Part shown: one piece after another, positions 17,229-25,792 of the stretch
Numbering within the stretch: the stretch's first letter is position 1
Layout of the letters: each line of letters starts with the position of its first letter
DNA from: Pseudomonas abietaniphila
GTDB lineage: Bacteria > Pseudomonadota > Gammaproteobacteria > Pseudomonadales > Pseudomonadaceae
Assembly (NCBI RefSeq): GCF_039697315.1
Contig: NZ_CP155619.1
Span: 5,270,001-5,334,000 of the forward strand
Direction: 5' to 3'
DNA length: 64,000 nt
The notes under the pieces: model-generated
The model's input: the letters and a program-made list of their open reading frames with translations, nothing else
Told to the model about the DNA's origin: nothing
The model's database searches: none
Position numbers and translations under genes: made by a program

Positions 17229-18727
17229 CAGAAACGCTCCAGTTCAGGGAAGGGCAGCTTGCCCATGTGCACGTGCATCGCACCGAATTCGGCGCAACGA
17301 TGCAGCGTCGGGATGTTCTTGCCGGGGTTGAGCATGCCGCTGGGGTCGAATGCTGCTTTCACCGCATGGAACAACGTCAGTTCGTCGCTGTTGAACTGCG
17401 CGCACATCTGATTGATCTTCTCGCGGCCGACGCCGTGCTCGCCGGTGATGCTGCCGCCGACTTTCACGCACAGCTCGAGAATCTTGCCGCCCAGCGCTTC
17501 GGCCCTGTCCAGCTCGCCCGGTTGGTTGGCATCGAACAGAATCAAGGGGTGCATGTTGCCGTCGCCGGCATGGAACACGTTGGCCACGCGCAGCCCGTAT
17601 TCTTCGGACAACGCCGAGATGCCTTTGAGTACGCCCGGCAACTCCCGGCGCGGAATGGTGCCGTCCATGCAGTAGTAGTCCGGCGACAGCCGACCCACGG
17701 CAGGAAACGCATTTTTGCGACCGGCCCAGAAACGCACGCGTTCGGCTTCATCTTTGGCTTGGCGTACTTCGGTGGCGCCGGCTTTTTCAAGCACGGCGCG
17801 AACCCGGTCGCAGTCGTCGTGAACGTCGGCTTCGACGCCATCCAGCTCGCACAACAGAATCGCTTCGGCGTCGACCGGGTAACCGGCGTGGATAAAATCT
17901 TCGGCGGCCCGGATCGCCAGGTTGTCCATCATCTCCAGCCCGCCAGGAATGATCCCCTCAGCGATGATGTCGCCCACGGCACGTCCGGCTTTCTCCACGG
18001 AGTCGAACGCCGCCAGCAGCACCCGCGCGACCTGGGGTTTGGGCAGCAGCTTGACAGTGACTTCGGTGATGATGCCGAGCATGCCTTCGGAACCGGTGAA
18101 CAGCGCCAACAGATCGAAGCCGGGCGAGTCCAGCGCGTCCGAGCCCAGCACCATGCGTTCGCCTTCAACGGTCAGGATGTCGACCTTGAGGAGGTTATGC
18201 ACGGTCAAGCCGTACTTGAGGCAGTGCACGCCACCCGCGTTTTCCGCGACGTTGCCGCCGATGGAGCAGGCGATCTGCGACGAAGGGTCCGGCGCGTAAT
18301 AAAGGTCGTAAGGCGCGGCAGCCTGGGAAATCGCCAGATTGCGCACGCCGGGTTGAACACGGGCGAAACGTCCGGCGGGATCGATGTGCAGGATCTTGTT
18401 GAAGCGCGCCATCACCAGCAGCACGCCTTTTTCCAGCGGCAGGGCGCCACCGGACAGGCCCGTGCCCGCGCCGCGCGCCACGACCGGCACACCGCGCTCG
18501 TGGCAGACCTTGAGCAGGGTCTGGACCTGTTCGACCCGTTCCGGCAGCACCACCAGCATCGGGGTGGTGCGATAGGCGGAGAGGCCGTCGCATTCGTAGG
18601 GACGCAGTTCTTCCTCGCGATGGAGGATGTCCAGATCGGGCAGTCGCGCTTGCAAGGCCTGTAACAGCTGAGCCTTGTCGATGGCAGGCAACGCGCCATC
18701 GACGCGTTCGTCGTACAGAATATTCAT
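17228..18727 (-). CDS. glcD: Glycolate oxidase subunit GlcD
   Basis: This is the 499-residue catalytic flavoprotein of glycolate dehydrogenase, which oxidises glycolate to glyoxylate. The FAD-binding-4 domain shows VVARGAGTGLSGGALPLEKGV, DPSSQIACSIGGNVAENAGG and LLALFTGSEGMLGIITEVTV. The FAD-oxidase C-terminal domain shows VFHAGDGNMHPLILFD and GGSITGEHGVGREK, with the family His and Glu residues. It is the first gene of the glcDEFGB run. Its upstream region holds two TGGT-N3-ACCA operators and the divergent glcC. Confidence 0.95.
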   Translation of the reverse strand: MNILYDERVDGALPAIDKAQLLQALQARLPDLDILHREEELRPYECDGLSAYRTTPMLVVLPERVEQVQTLLKVCHERGVPVVARGAGTGLSGGALPLEKGVLLVMARFNKILHIDPAGRFARVQPGVRNLAISQAAAPYDLYYAPDPSSQIACSIGGNVAENAGGVHCLKYGLTVHNLLKVDILTVEGERMVLGSDALDSPGFDLLALFTGSEGMLGIITEVTVKLLPKPQVARVLLAAFDSVEKAGRAVGDIIAEGIIPGGLEMMDNLAIRAAEDFIHAGYPVDAEAILLCELDGVEADVHDDCDRVRAVLEKAGATEVRQAKDEAERVRFWAGRKNAFPAVGRLSPDYYCMDGTIPRRELPGVLKGISALSEEYGLRVANVFHAGDGNMHPLILFDANQPGELDRAEALGGKILELCVKVGGSITGEHGVGREKINQMCAQFNSDELTLFHAVKAAFDPSGMLNPGKNIPTLHRCAEFGAMHVHMGKLPFPELERF

Positions 18728-18852
18728 GATGGGTTCGCAACCCTGTTGTTTTTATATAAAGCGGTTTTATGTAGGGCCCGTTCTTTGACGGAACGTTCTA
18801 CCGCTGACTTGCATCATTGGGTGCGGGGGCCTTACTGTCCATGTCTTAAAGC

Positions 18853-18867
18853 ACTGGTCGAACCAGT
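18853..18867. promoter_or_regulatory. Predicted GlcC operator 1
   Basis: ACTGGTCGAACCAGT is a perfect palindrome around a central base. It has the TGGT-N3-ACCA form typical of FadR-subfamily GntR regulators, the class of GlcC. It is about 125 bases upstream of glcD. Confidence 0.75.
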
Positions 18868-18958
18868 TTTTTTTGTCATTTGCACAATGGATGTTAAAAA
18901 AAACGATGCTTATCAAGCTCTTGGTATCGTGTTTTTCCAACGATATCTTGATATTTAT

Positions 18959-18975
18959 CACTGGTCATACCAGTG
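18959..18975. promoter_or_regulatory. Predicted GlcC operator 2
   Basis: CACTGGTCATACCAGTG is a second TGGT-N3-ACCA palindrome with 6-base flanking arms. It is 106 bases from the first, center to center, close to ten helical turns. Confidence 0.75.
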
Positions 18976-19029
18976 GGTCCGGCGTAAATGGATACTGCTT
19001 TTCCAATGCTGGATCAAATAACGCTGTTT

Positions 19030-19118
19030 TGTAGGAGCCGGCTGGCTACCGAATGCGGTCAGGCACAAAGCTAGAGGCTAGCTGACCCTCTGCGTTCGCC
19101 AGCACGCCGGGTCCTGCA
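19030..19118. repeat. REP-like inverted repeat
   Basis: TGTAGGAGCCGGCTGGC on the left is matched by an imperfect complement, GCCAGCACGCCGGGTCCTGCA, on the right. It lies between the GlcC operators and the glcC start. Confidence 0.6.
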
Positions 19119-19158
19119 GGCATGCACAGGATTCACCCCTATCGCGGACGCTGGATCA

Positions 19159-19932
19159 ATGGAAACGCCTGCAAACAAGCTCACGCCTCAAGTTGCCGAT
19201 GTGGTCAGCGAGCGTATCGAACGGCTGATCGTTGACGGTGTGCTCAAGGTCGGGCAGTTATTGCCCTCCGAGCGACGCCTGACCGAGAAGCTCGGCGTAT
19301 CGCGCACGGCGCTGCGTGAGGGGCTCAAACTGTTACGTGCCAGAGGCATCATTGAGACGCGGCAAGGCAAGGGCTCGTTCGTCGCCCAGATGGGTGGGCT
19401 GGGGCTGACCGCTGCCTCGCCCTTGATGCACCTGTTCGCCTCGCAGCCTCGCACGCTGTACGACCTGTTCGAGGTGCGCAGCCTGCTGGAAGGGGAGTCC
19501 GCTCGCCTGGCGGCCTTGCGTGGCACCGACGCTGATTTCGTGCTGATCACCCGGGCCTACGACGCGCTGGTCGCGGCTCACGACCATGAACTGTCGGCCT
19601 CTGAACACGCACGCCTCGATCACGCTTTCCATTTGGCGATCTGTGAGGCCTCGCACAACCCGGTATTGGTCCAGACCTTGCGCTCGCTGACCGACCTGCT
19701 GCTCAACACGGTGTTTGCGTCCGTCAACAACCTGTACCACCGCGAGGCGCAAAAACGCCAGATCGACCGCCATCATGCGCGGCTGTACAACGCCGTCACC
19801 GGGCGTCTGCCGGAACAGGCGCGCAAGGCGGCCGTGGCGCACATTCAAAGCATCTGCGAGAGCCTGCGCGAGATCGAGAACGAAGAGCAGCGACTGGTGC
19901 GCGCCACCTTGCGGCTGGAGGGGTGGACCTGA
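19159..19932 (+). CDS. glcC: Glycolate regulator GlcC (GntR/FadR family)
   Basis: This 257-residue regulator has an N-terminal winged helix (about residues 9-75: VADVVSERIERLIVDGVLKVGQ, PSERRLTEKLGVSRTALREGLKLLRARGIIETRQGKG) and a C-terminal FCD domain. The FCD domain has LDHAFHLAICEASHNPVLV and NRHHARLYNAV-like stretches (here QIDRHHARLYNAVTG) that hold the metal and effector site. It closely resembles E. coli GlcC, including SVNNLYHREAQK. It diverges from glcD and is expected to activate the glc operon in response to glycolate. Confidence 0.92.
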   Translation: METPANKLTPQVADVVSERIERLIVDGVLKVGQLLPSERRLTEKLGVSRTALREGLKLLRARGIIETRQGKGSFVAQMGGLGLTAASPLMHLFASQPRTLYDLFEVRSLLEGESARLAALRGTDADFVLITRAYDALVAAHDHELSASEHARLDHAFHLAICEASHNPVLVQTLRSLTDLLLNTVFASVNNLYHREAQKRQIDRHHARLYNAVTGRLPEQARKAAVAHIQSICESLREIENEEQRLVRATLRLEGWT

Positions 19933-19960
19933 CCTTGACAGCTGCCGGGTATTGCCGCAA

Positions 19961-19987
19961 TTTACGCATTGCGTAAACCGTTTACGA
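19961..19987. promoter_or_regulatory. Predicted HmgR-type operator before maiA
   Basis: TTTACGCATTGCGTAAA (19961-19977) is a perfect 17-base palindrome, followed after CCG by a third half-site, TTTACG (19981-19986). The same arrangement occurs before hmgA. I infer that the IclR regulator at 22019-22810 binds both. Confidence 0.7.
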
Positions 19988-20019
19988 ATAAAACAAGAAA
20001 ACAACGCGAAGGCCTGCCC

Positions 20020-20652
20020 GTGGATCTTTACACCTACTACCGATCAACCTCCAGCTACCGGGTGCGGATTGCCCTCGCGTTGAAAGGGCTGGAGGTCAAT
20101 GCCATCCCCGTAAATCTGATTCGTGACGGCGGCGAGCATCGCAAACCCGACTACCTGGCAATCAATCCTCAAGGTCGCGTGCCCGCGCTTCGGCTCGACA
20201 CGGGCGAGGTGATCACCCAGTCGATGGCGATCATCGAATACCTGGACGAACGCGCACCCCTGCCGGCGTTGCTGCCCAAGGATTTGATTCAGCGAGCCCG
20301 ACATCGAGCAGTGGCCGCGTTGATCGGCTGCGATATCCATCCGCTGCACAACGTCGCGGTGCTCAATCGCTTGCGCGGTCTGGGGCATGACGAAGGCAAC
20401 GTGACGGCGTGGATCGGACACTGGATTACTGAGGGCTTCGCCGCTGTTGAAGCGTTGATTGGCGACGAAGGCTTCTGTTTTGGCGAAGTGGGCCTGGCCG
20501 ATGTTTATCTCTTGCCCCAGCTCTACGCCGCACGCCGCTTCACTGTCGACCTGACCGCGTTCCCGCGCATTGGCCAGGTCGAGGCGCTGGCGTTGCAGCA
20601 TCCGGCCTTTCAGTCTGCGCACCCTGATGCGCAATCCGACAAGCCGGAGTAA
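20020..20652 (+). CDS. maiA: Maleylacetoacetate isomerase
   Basis: This 210-residue zeta-class glutathione transferase isomerises maleylacetoacetate to fumarylacetoacetate using glutathione. The start is the GTG at 20020 with GAAGG before it; the frame runs further upstream but through the operator. Family landmarks are LYTYYRSTSSYRVRIALALKG with the catalytic Ser pair, INPQGRVPALRLDTGEVITQSMAIIEYLDE (the glutathione site), and DIHPLHNVAVLNRL. It is followed by hppD and, further on, hmgA and fahA, so four enzymes for 4-hydroxyphenylpyruvate degradation lie within 6 kb. Confidence 0.92.
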   Translation: MDLYTYYRSTSSYRVRIALALKGLEVNAIPVNLIRDGGEHRKPDYLAINPQGRVPALRLDTGEVITQSMAIIEYLDERAPLPALLPKDLIQRARHRAVAALIGCDIHPLHNVAVLNRLRGLGHDEGNVTAWIGHWITEGFAAVEALIGDEGFCFGEVGLADVYLLPQLYAARRFTVDLTAFPRIGQVEALALQHPAFQSAHPDAQSDKPE

Positions 20653-20662
20653 CCTTTCCCCC

Positions 20663-20752
20663 ATGAAAATCCTCGGTCTGCAATTGATCTTCGGCGACTT
20701 CCTCGCCCGCAGCGTACGGGGCATTCCCTGTGCGCCACCCGCTGAACAGTGA
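20663..20752 (+). CDS. Possible small protein, 29 aa
   Basis: Between maiA and hppD a 29-codon frame reads MKILGLQLIFGDFLARSVRG and ends IPCAPPAEQ before TGA. It is protein-like and sits in an otherwise tight operon gap. Its ribosome site is poor: the nearest GGAG is about 13 bases upstream, within the maiA stop. It could be a true small protein, a leader peptide for hppD, or chance. It contains no Tyr and two Phe, so a Tyr-attenuation leader is unlikely. Confidence 0.35.
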   Translation: MKILGLQLIFGDFLARSVRGIPCAPPAEQ

Positions 20753-20794
20753 TCCTCGCCGCTGTGCATCTCACTTTTTAGCAGGAGCAAGACC

Positions 20795-21871
20795 GTGACT
20801 GATCTCTACGAAAACCCGATGGGCCTGATGGGCTTCGAATTCATCGAATTCGCCTCGCCGACCCCCAACACGCTGGAGCCGGTGTTCCAGATGATGGGCT
20901 TCACCAAGGTCGCCAACCACCGTTCCAAGAACGTGGCGCTGTACCGTCAGGGGGCCATCAACATCATCCTCAATAACGAGCCTCACAGCGAAGCGTCCTA
21001 CTTCGCGGCCGAGCACGGTCCTTCCGTGTGCGGCATGGCATTCCGGGTCAAGGATTCGCAGCAGGCCTACAAACGCGCGCTGGAACTGGGGGCTCAACCC
21101 ATCGAGATCGGGACGGGGCCGATGGAGCTGCGTTTGCCTGCGATCAAGGGCATCGGCGGGGCGCCGCTGTACCTGATCGACCGCTTTGGTGAAGGCACTT
21201 CGATCTATGACATCGACTTTGTATTCATCGAAGGCGTGGACCGTCACCCGGAAGGCGCGGGCCTTCAATTCATTGATCACCTGACCCACAACGTCTACCG
21301 CGGGCGCATGGCGTACTGGGCGAACTTCTACGAGAAGCTGTTCAACTTCCGCGAAATTCGTTATTTCGACATCAAGGGCGAATACACCGGCCTGACTTCC
21401 AAGGCGATGACCGCGCCGGACGGCATGATCCGCATCCCGCTCAACGAAGAGTCTTCCAAAGGCGCCGGCCAGATCGAAGAGTTCCTGATGCAGTTCAACG
21501 GCGAAGGCATTCAGCACGTCGCGTTCTTTACCGAAGACCTGATCGACACCTGGGACCGACTCAAGGCACTGGGCATGCGCTTCATGACGGCCCCGCCGGA
21601 CACCTATTACGAAATGCTCGAAGGGCGACTGCCGAACCACGGCGAGCCCGAAAGCGAACTCAAGGCGCGCGGTATTCTGCTGGACGGCACCTCAGAAGGC
21701 GGCAACAAGCGCCTGCTGCTGCAGATCTTCTCGGAAACCCTGATGGGACCGGTGTTTTTCGAGTTCATCCAGCGAAAGGGCGACGACGGCTTCGGCGAGG
21801 GCAACTTCAAGGCGCTGTTCGAATCGATCGAGCGCGACCAGTTGCGGCGTGGGGTGTTGACGGCGGATTGA
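20795..21871 (+). CDS. hppD: 4-Hydroxyphenylpyruvate dioxygenase
   Basis: This 358-residue Fe(II) enzyme converts 4-hydroxyphenylpyruvate to homogentisate. The start is the GTG at 20795, preceded by AGGAGCAAGACC. The iron ligands fit the family. A His lies in [10 protein letters not shown] (residue 162 with Met as 1, matching His161 of the P. fluorescens enzyme). A second His is in [12 protein letters not shown], and a Glu in the C-terminal [19 protein letters not shown]. The C-terminal gating helix ([19 protein letters not shown]) is complete. The length is normal for the Pseudomonas enzyme. Confidence 0.95.
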   Translation: MTDLYENPMGLMGFEFIEFASPTPNTLEPVFQMMGFTKVANHRSKNVALYRQGAINIILNNEPHSEASYFAAEHGPSVCGMAFRVKDSQQAYKRALELGAQPIEIGTGPMELRLPAIKGIGGAPLYLIDRFGEGTSIYDIDFVFIEGVDRHPEGAGLQFIDHLTHNVYRGRMAYWANFYEKLFNFREIRYFDIKGEYTGLTSKAMTAPDGMIRIPLNEESSKGAGQIEEFLMQFNGEGIQHVAFFTEDLIDTWDRLKALGMRFMTAPPDTYYEMLEGRLPNHGEPESELKARGILLDGTSEGGNKRLLLQIFSETLMGPVFFEFIQRKGDDGFGEGNFKALFESIERDQLRRGVLTAD

Positions 21872-21894
21872 TTTCCGTCGTCTGTCGCTGTTCT

Positions 21895-21990
21895 ACCTGT
21901 AGGAGCGAATTCATTCGCGAAAAAATGTTTCAGGCGAAAGAGATTTGTCGGTCGTACCGGCCAATCGCGAATGAATTCGCTCCTACAGGT
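21895..21990. repeat. REP-like hairpin with perfect 26-bp arms
   Basis: The 26 bases 21895-21920 (core GGAGCGAATTCATTCGCGA) are exactly complementary to 21965-21990. It sits between the convergent hppD and hmgR and probably acts as a bidirectional terminator. Two close relatives occur at 37659-37747 and 39774-39855. Confidence 0.85.
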
Positions 21991-22018
21991 TTGATCGGTG
22001 TCCGAGCCGTGTCAGGGA

Positions 22019-22810
22019 TCAGACCTTCGGCATCTCTCCGCCCATCCGTGCGCTGATCGCTTTGGCTGTGTTTAGCAGCTTCTGGGCCGCCAGCGCCTGG
22101 CGTTCATTGGTGAGCACCGATGCCGAACCCACCACGGTCACCACGCCCACCAGCTTGTTGCCCATCGCGAACACCGGTGATGACACGGCATTGACGCCCG
22201 CCATCAGCAGGCCGTGAATCTGATGCACGCCGGTGCTGCGGATTTCCTGAATGTGGCGGTCGATCTCCTTCAGCTGTTTCGCATTCATGGAAGCCGCTTC
22301 CGAGTGTCTCAGCGCTGCTGTCTCGGCGGGCGAGAGGAAGGTGTCGAACACCAGCCCTGTCGAGGAACTGAGCAGCGGCAAGACCGAGCCGATCTGCGTG
22401 ACCAGCGTCACTGCGCCCAGCGATTGCTCGACATACACCACGGTGGGGCCTTTGTTGCCCCACACCGCGAGGAAGCAGGTTTCATTGAGTTCGTCGCGCA
22501 GCGCAACCAGTTCGGGTGCCGAGGTCTTCAGCACATCCAGCTGACTCAGCGCCGCAAGGCCGACCTGCAAGGCGGAGCGTCCCAGCCGGTAGTGGTTGGT
22601 CACCGGGTCCTGCTCGGCGAAGCCGCTGTCCACCAACGCCTGCAAGTAGCGATGCACCTTGCTGGCGGGCATGCCGACGTATTCGGCGAGCTTCGACAAC
22701 GAGGTGGCGGGCGCGAGTTCGGCCAGCGCTTTGAGAATGCCGACCCCGACTTCGGCGGACTGCACTTTCTGTTGGCGCGAGCCTGCGGGGATTGTGGATT
22801 CTTCGGTCAT
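22019..22810 (-). CDS. hmgR: IclR-family regulator of homogentisate genes
   Basis: The 263-residue regulator has an N-terminal winged helix (about residues 20-80: GVGILKALAELAPATSLSKLAEYVGMPASKVHRYLQALV) and a C-terminal IclR effector domain. The effector domain shows CFLAVWGNKGPTVVYVEQSL, SVLPLLSSSTGLVFDTFL and AVSSPVFAMGNKLVGVVTVVG. It diverges from hmgA with 110 bases between. In P. putida the IclR protein HmgR represses the hmg genes and responds to homogentisate. The position and family support the same role here, and the shared operators before hmgA and maiA fit. Confidence 0.75.
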   Translation of the reverse strand: MTEESTIPAGSRQQKVQSAEVGVGILKALAELAPATSLSKLAEYVGMPASKVHRYLQALVDSGFAEQDPVTNHYRLGRSALQVGLAALSQLDVLKTSAPELVALRDELNETCFLAVWGNKGPTVVYVEQSLGAVTLVTQIGSVLPLLSSSTGLVFDTFLSPAETAALRHSEAASMNAKQLKEIDRHIQEIRSTGVHQIHGLLMAGVNAVSSPVFAMGNKLVGVVTVVGSASVLTNERQALAAQKLLNTAKAISARMGGEMPKV

Positions 22811-22871
22811 GAGCGGGGCGTGCGCCGGTCTGGAAAGGCTGCTTTATAGCTTGACCGACCTGCAAACTCAA

Positions 22872-22897
22872 ATTACGTTATGCGTAATCTGTTTACG
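22872..22897. promoter_or_regulatory. Predicted HmgR-type operator before hmgA
   Basis: ATTACGTTATGCGTAAT (22872-22888) is followed after CTG by TTTACG. It shows the same palindrome, 3-base gap and third half-site as 19961-19987 before maiA. Confidence 0.7.
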
Positions 22898-22920
22898 TAA
22901 AATAAAAACAAGAGGTCGAG

Positions 22921-24237
22921 ATGTTCACAGCACCTGCATCCGAGGCTTTGAGGTATCAATCCGGCTTCGGCAATCAATTCAGCAGCGAGGCCGTGCCGGG
23001 CGGTTTGCCGGTGGGACAGAACTCGCCGCAACGCCATCCCCTCGGTCTCTACGCCGAACAATTCTCGGGCACTGCGTTCACCGTCCCCCGCGCCGAAGCC
23101 CGGCGTACCTGGCTGTACCGCATCCAGCCCTCGGCCGCGCACCCTCAGTACCAACGTCTGGCACGGCAGATCACCGGCCAGCAGCAAGGTCCGATCACCC
23201 CCAATCGCCTGCGCTGGAATGCGTTTGACGTACCCACAGAACCCACCGATTTCGTCGACGGCCTGATCGCCCTGGCGAGCACGTCGGCGGCGGATCAGGC
23301 CGACGGCGTCAGCGTGTATGTCTACGCCGCCAACCGCTCCATGCAGCGCGCGTTCTTCAATGCCGATGGCGAATGGTTGATCGTTCCGCAGCAGGGTCGC
23401 TTGCGCATTGTCACCGAGCTCGGCCTGCTGGACATCGAGCCTCAGGAAATCGCGGTGATGCCCCGTGGCCTGAAGTTCAGCGTGCAGCTGCTCGACGGCA
23501 ACGCGCGCGGTTACATCTGCGAGAACCACGGCTCTGCCTTGCGCCTGCCAGACCTCGGGCCGATTGGCAGCAACGGGCTGGCCAATCCCCGCGACTTTCA
23601 GGCGCCGGTTGCGCACTTCGAGAACAGCGAGCAACCCACCGAACTGGTGCAGAAGTTCCTTGGCGAACTGTGGAGCACGCAACTCGACCACACGCCTTTC
23701 GACGTCGTGGCCTGGCACGGCAACAACGTGCCGTACAAATATGACCTGCGCCTGTTCAACACCCTGGGCACGGTCAGTTACGACCATCCCGACCCGTCGA
23801 TCTTCACGGTGCTGACCTCGCCCGGCGCGGTTCACGGGCAAGCCAACGTCGACTTCGTGATCTTCCCGCCACGCTGGATGGTGGCGGAAAACACCTTCCG
23901 TCCGCCGTGGTTCCACCGCAACCTGATGAACGAGTTCATGGGCCTCATCGACGGCGCCTACGACGCCAAGGCCGAGGGTTTCATGCCCGGCGGTGCCTCG
24001 TTGCACAACTGCATGAGTGCCCACGGTCCGGACAACGCCACGGCCGAGAAGGCCATGGCGGTGGACCTCAAACCGCACAAGATCGAACAGACCATGGCGT
24101 TCATGTTCGAGACCGGAAAGGTCCTGCGGCCCAGCCGTCATGCGCTGGAATGCCCACAATTGCAAAGCGACTACGATGCCTGCTGGAACGGCATCGCCAG
24201 AACGTTCAAACCCTTCGATACGGACAGCCAACGATGA
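22921..24237 (+). CDS. hmgA: Homogentisate 1,2-dioxygenase
   Basis: This 438-residue Fe(II) cupin enzyme opens the homogentisate ring to maleylacetoacetate. Visible family segments are [25 protein letters not shown] at the N-terminus, [19 protein letters not shown], and [27 protein letters not shown], which carries the Glu and His metal ligands. HGPD ([13 protein letters not shown]) comes later. The stop overlaps the fahA start in ATGA, so the two are translationally coupled. An AGAGGTCGAG stretch precedes the ATG. Confidence 0.95.
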   Translation: MFTAPASEALRYQSGFGNQFSSEAVPGGLPVGQNSPQRHPLGLYAEQFSGTAFTVPRAEARRTWLYRIQPSAAHPQYQRLARQITGQQQGPITPNRLRWNAFDVPTEPTDFVDGLIALASTSAADQADGVSVYVYAANRSMQRAFFNADGEWLIVPQQGRLRIVTELGLLDIEPQEIAVMPRGLKFSVQLLDGNARGYICENHGSALRLPDLGPIGSNGLANPRDFQAPVAHFENSEQPTELVQKFLGELWSTQLDHTPFDVVAWHGNNVPYKYDLRLFNTLGTVSYDHPDPSIFTVLTSPGAVHGQANVDFVIFPPRWMVAENTFRPPWFHRNLMNEFMGLIDGAYDAKAEGFMPGGASLHNCMSAHGPDNATAEKAMAVDLKPHKIEQTMAFMFETGKVLRPSRHALECPQLQSDYDACWNGIARTFKPFDTDSQR

Positions 24238-25529
24238 GCACTTCCCGACACCCGCGCAGCTGGGTGACCAGCGCCAACGACCACCCTGATTTCCCGCTGC
24301 AGAACCTGCCATTTGGCGTGTTCAGCCGTCCGGGCCTTGGCAAACGTGGCGGGGTGGCCATCGGTGACTTCATTTTCGATCTGCAGATTGCACTGGAGTC
24401 AGGATTGTTCAGTGGCGCCGCGCAAGTCGCCGCAGAGGGCGCCAGTCGTGGTCAGTTCAATGAGTTTTTCGCGCTGGGCGCTGCTTCTCGCCAGGCTTTG
24501 CGTACCCGCTTGCTGCAGTTGCTGGATGAACACAGCCCGCAGCGCGCGCAACTGCAGGCACTCGGCGACCTGTTGCAACCGATGAGCGACTGCCAGATGC
24601 ACCTCCCGGCGCAGGTCGGCGATTACACCGATTTCTACGTCGGCATCCATCACGCGATGAACGTCGGCAAGCTGTTCCGTCCTGATAACCCGCTGCTGCC
24701 CAATTACAAGTACGTGCCCATTGCCTACCACGGCCGGGCATCGACGCTGTGCGTGTCGGGGACACCGGTCAAACGTCCCCAGGGTCAGACACTCGCACCG
24801 GGCGCCGAAGTGCCGGCGTTCGGTCCTAGCAAGCGGCTTGATTACGAGCTGGAAGTGGGCGTCTGGATGGGGCAGGGCAACGAAGCGGGCGAGCCGATTC
24901 CGATCGCGCAGGCCAGTCAACACATTGCCGGCTTCTGTCTGCTTAACGACTGGTCGGCGCGCGATCTGCAAGCCTGGGAATACCAGCCGTTAGGGCCCTT
25001 TTTGTCGAAGAGCTTCGCCACCAGCATTTCACCGTGGGTGGTGACCGCTGAGGCGTTGGCACCGTTCCGCAGCGCACAACCCGCGCGGCCGGAAGGTGAC
25101 CCAAAACCGCTGGATTACCTGTTCGATGAACAGGATCAACGGCAGGGTGCACTGGACATCGAGCTGGAAGTGTTGCTGCTCACCGCGCACATGAAACAGC
25201 AAGGTCTTGCCCCACAACGACTGGCGCTGAGCAATACGCTGAACATGTACTGGACCGTGGCGCAGATGGTCACCCATCACAGCGTCAATGGCTGCAAATT
25301 GCAGCCGGGCGACCTGTTCGGCACCGGCACATTGTCCGGTCCGCACGCCGGGCAATTTGGCAGTTTGCTGGAGATGACCGAGGGGGGAAAACAGGCCATT
25401 GAACTGGCAAGCGGCGAGACGCGCACCTTTCTGCAAGCCGGCGACGAAGTGATCCTCAAAGCGCGCTGCCGCAAGGATGGCGAGGTGAGTATCGGCTTTG
25501 GTGAATGCCGTGGGGTGGTGGTGGGTTAA
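24234..25529 (+). CDS. fahA: Fumarylacetoacetase
   Basis: The 431-residue enzyme hydrolyses fumarylacetoacetate to fumarate and acetoacetate, the last step of tyrosine catabolism. An N-terminal SH3-like part ([20 protein letters not shown]) is followed by the catalytic FAH fold: [81 protein letters not shown], and the ending [11 protein letters not shown]. The metal-binding D/E and catalytic His residues in these stretches are present. The start at 24234 was chosen for its ATGA overlap with hmgA; a longer upstream frame is only the hmgA shadow. Confidence 0.95.
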   Translation: MSTSRHPRSWVTSANDHPDFPLQNLPFGVFSRPGLGKRGGVAIGDFIFDLQIALESGLFSGAAQVAAEGASRGQFNEFFALGAASRQALRTRLLQLLDEHSPQRAQLQALGDLLQPMSDCQMHLPAQVGDYTDFYVGIHHAMNVGKLFRPDNPLLPNYKYVPIAYHGRASTLCVSGTPVKRPQGQTLAPGAEVPAFGPSKRLDYELEVGVWMGQGNEAGEPIPIAQASQHIAGFCLLNDWSARDLQAWEYQPLGPFLSKSFATSISPWVVTAEALAPFRSAQPARPEGDPKPLDYLFDEQDQRQGALDIELEVLLLTAHMKQQGLAPQRLALSNTLNMYWTVAQMVTHHSVNGCKLQPGDLFGTGTLSGPHAGQFGSLLEMTEGGKQAIELASGETRTFLQAGDEVILKARCRKDGEVSIGFGECRGVVVG

Positions 25530-25589
25530 GTCGCACAGGCCTTGAGCTCAGCGCCGTTGTGTAGGCGCCTGGCAGATCACCGCGTTCGT

Positions 25590-25775
25590 CGGAATGCCGC
25601 CCAGCCCGAGCTCACACCCACAGGTTTCGCGTGATTTCACACGGCTTTTTGCAGAGACTCGGTCCCTGTAGGAGACGTCCGAGGTTACGAGGGCCGCGAA
25701 CGCGGAGGGTCATTCACACGATGATGCAGCTGACCCAACGCATTCGCGAGCAAACCTGCGCAGGTTTCGCGTGAT
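25590..25775. repeat. Dispersed repeat with GGAGACGTCCGAGGTTACGA motif
   Basis: The segment contains GTTCGTCGGAATGCCGCCCAG and CCCTGTAGGAGACGTCCGAG, then GGGTCATTCA and TGACCCAACGCATTCG. The same ordered blocks occur twice in tandem at 42781-43076. It fills the gap between fahA and the D-aminoacylase gene, which converge. Confidence 0.65.
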
Positions 25776-25792
25776 TTCCCTGACCTTGCGTA

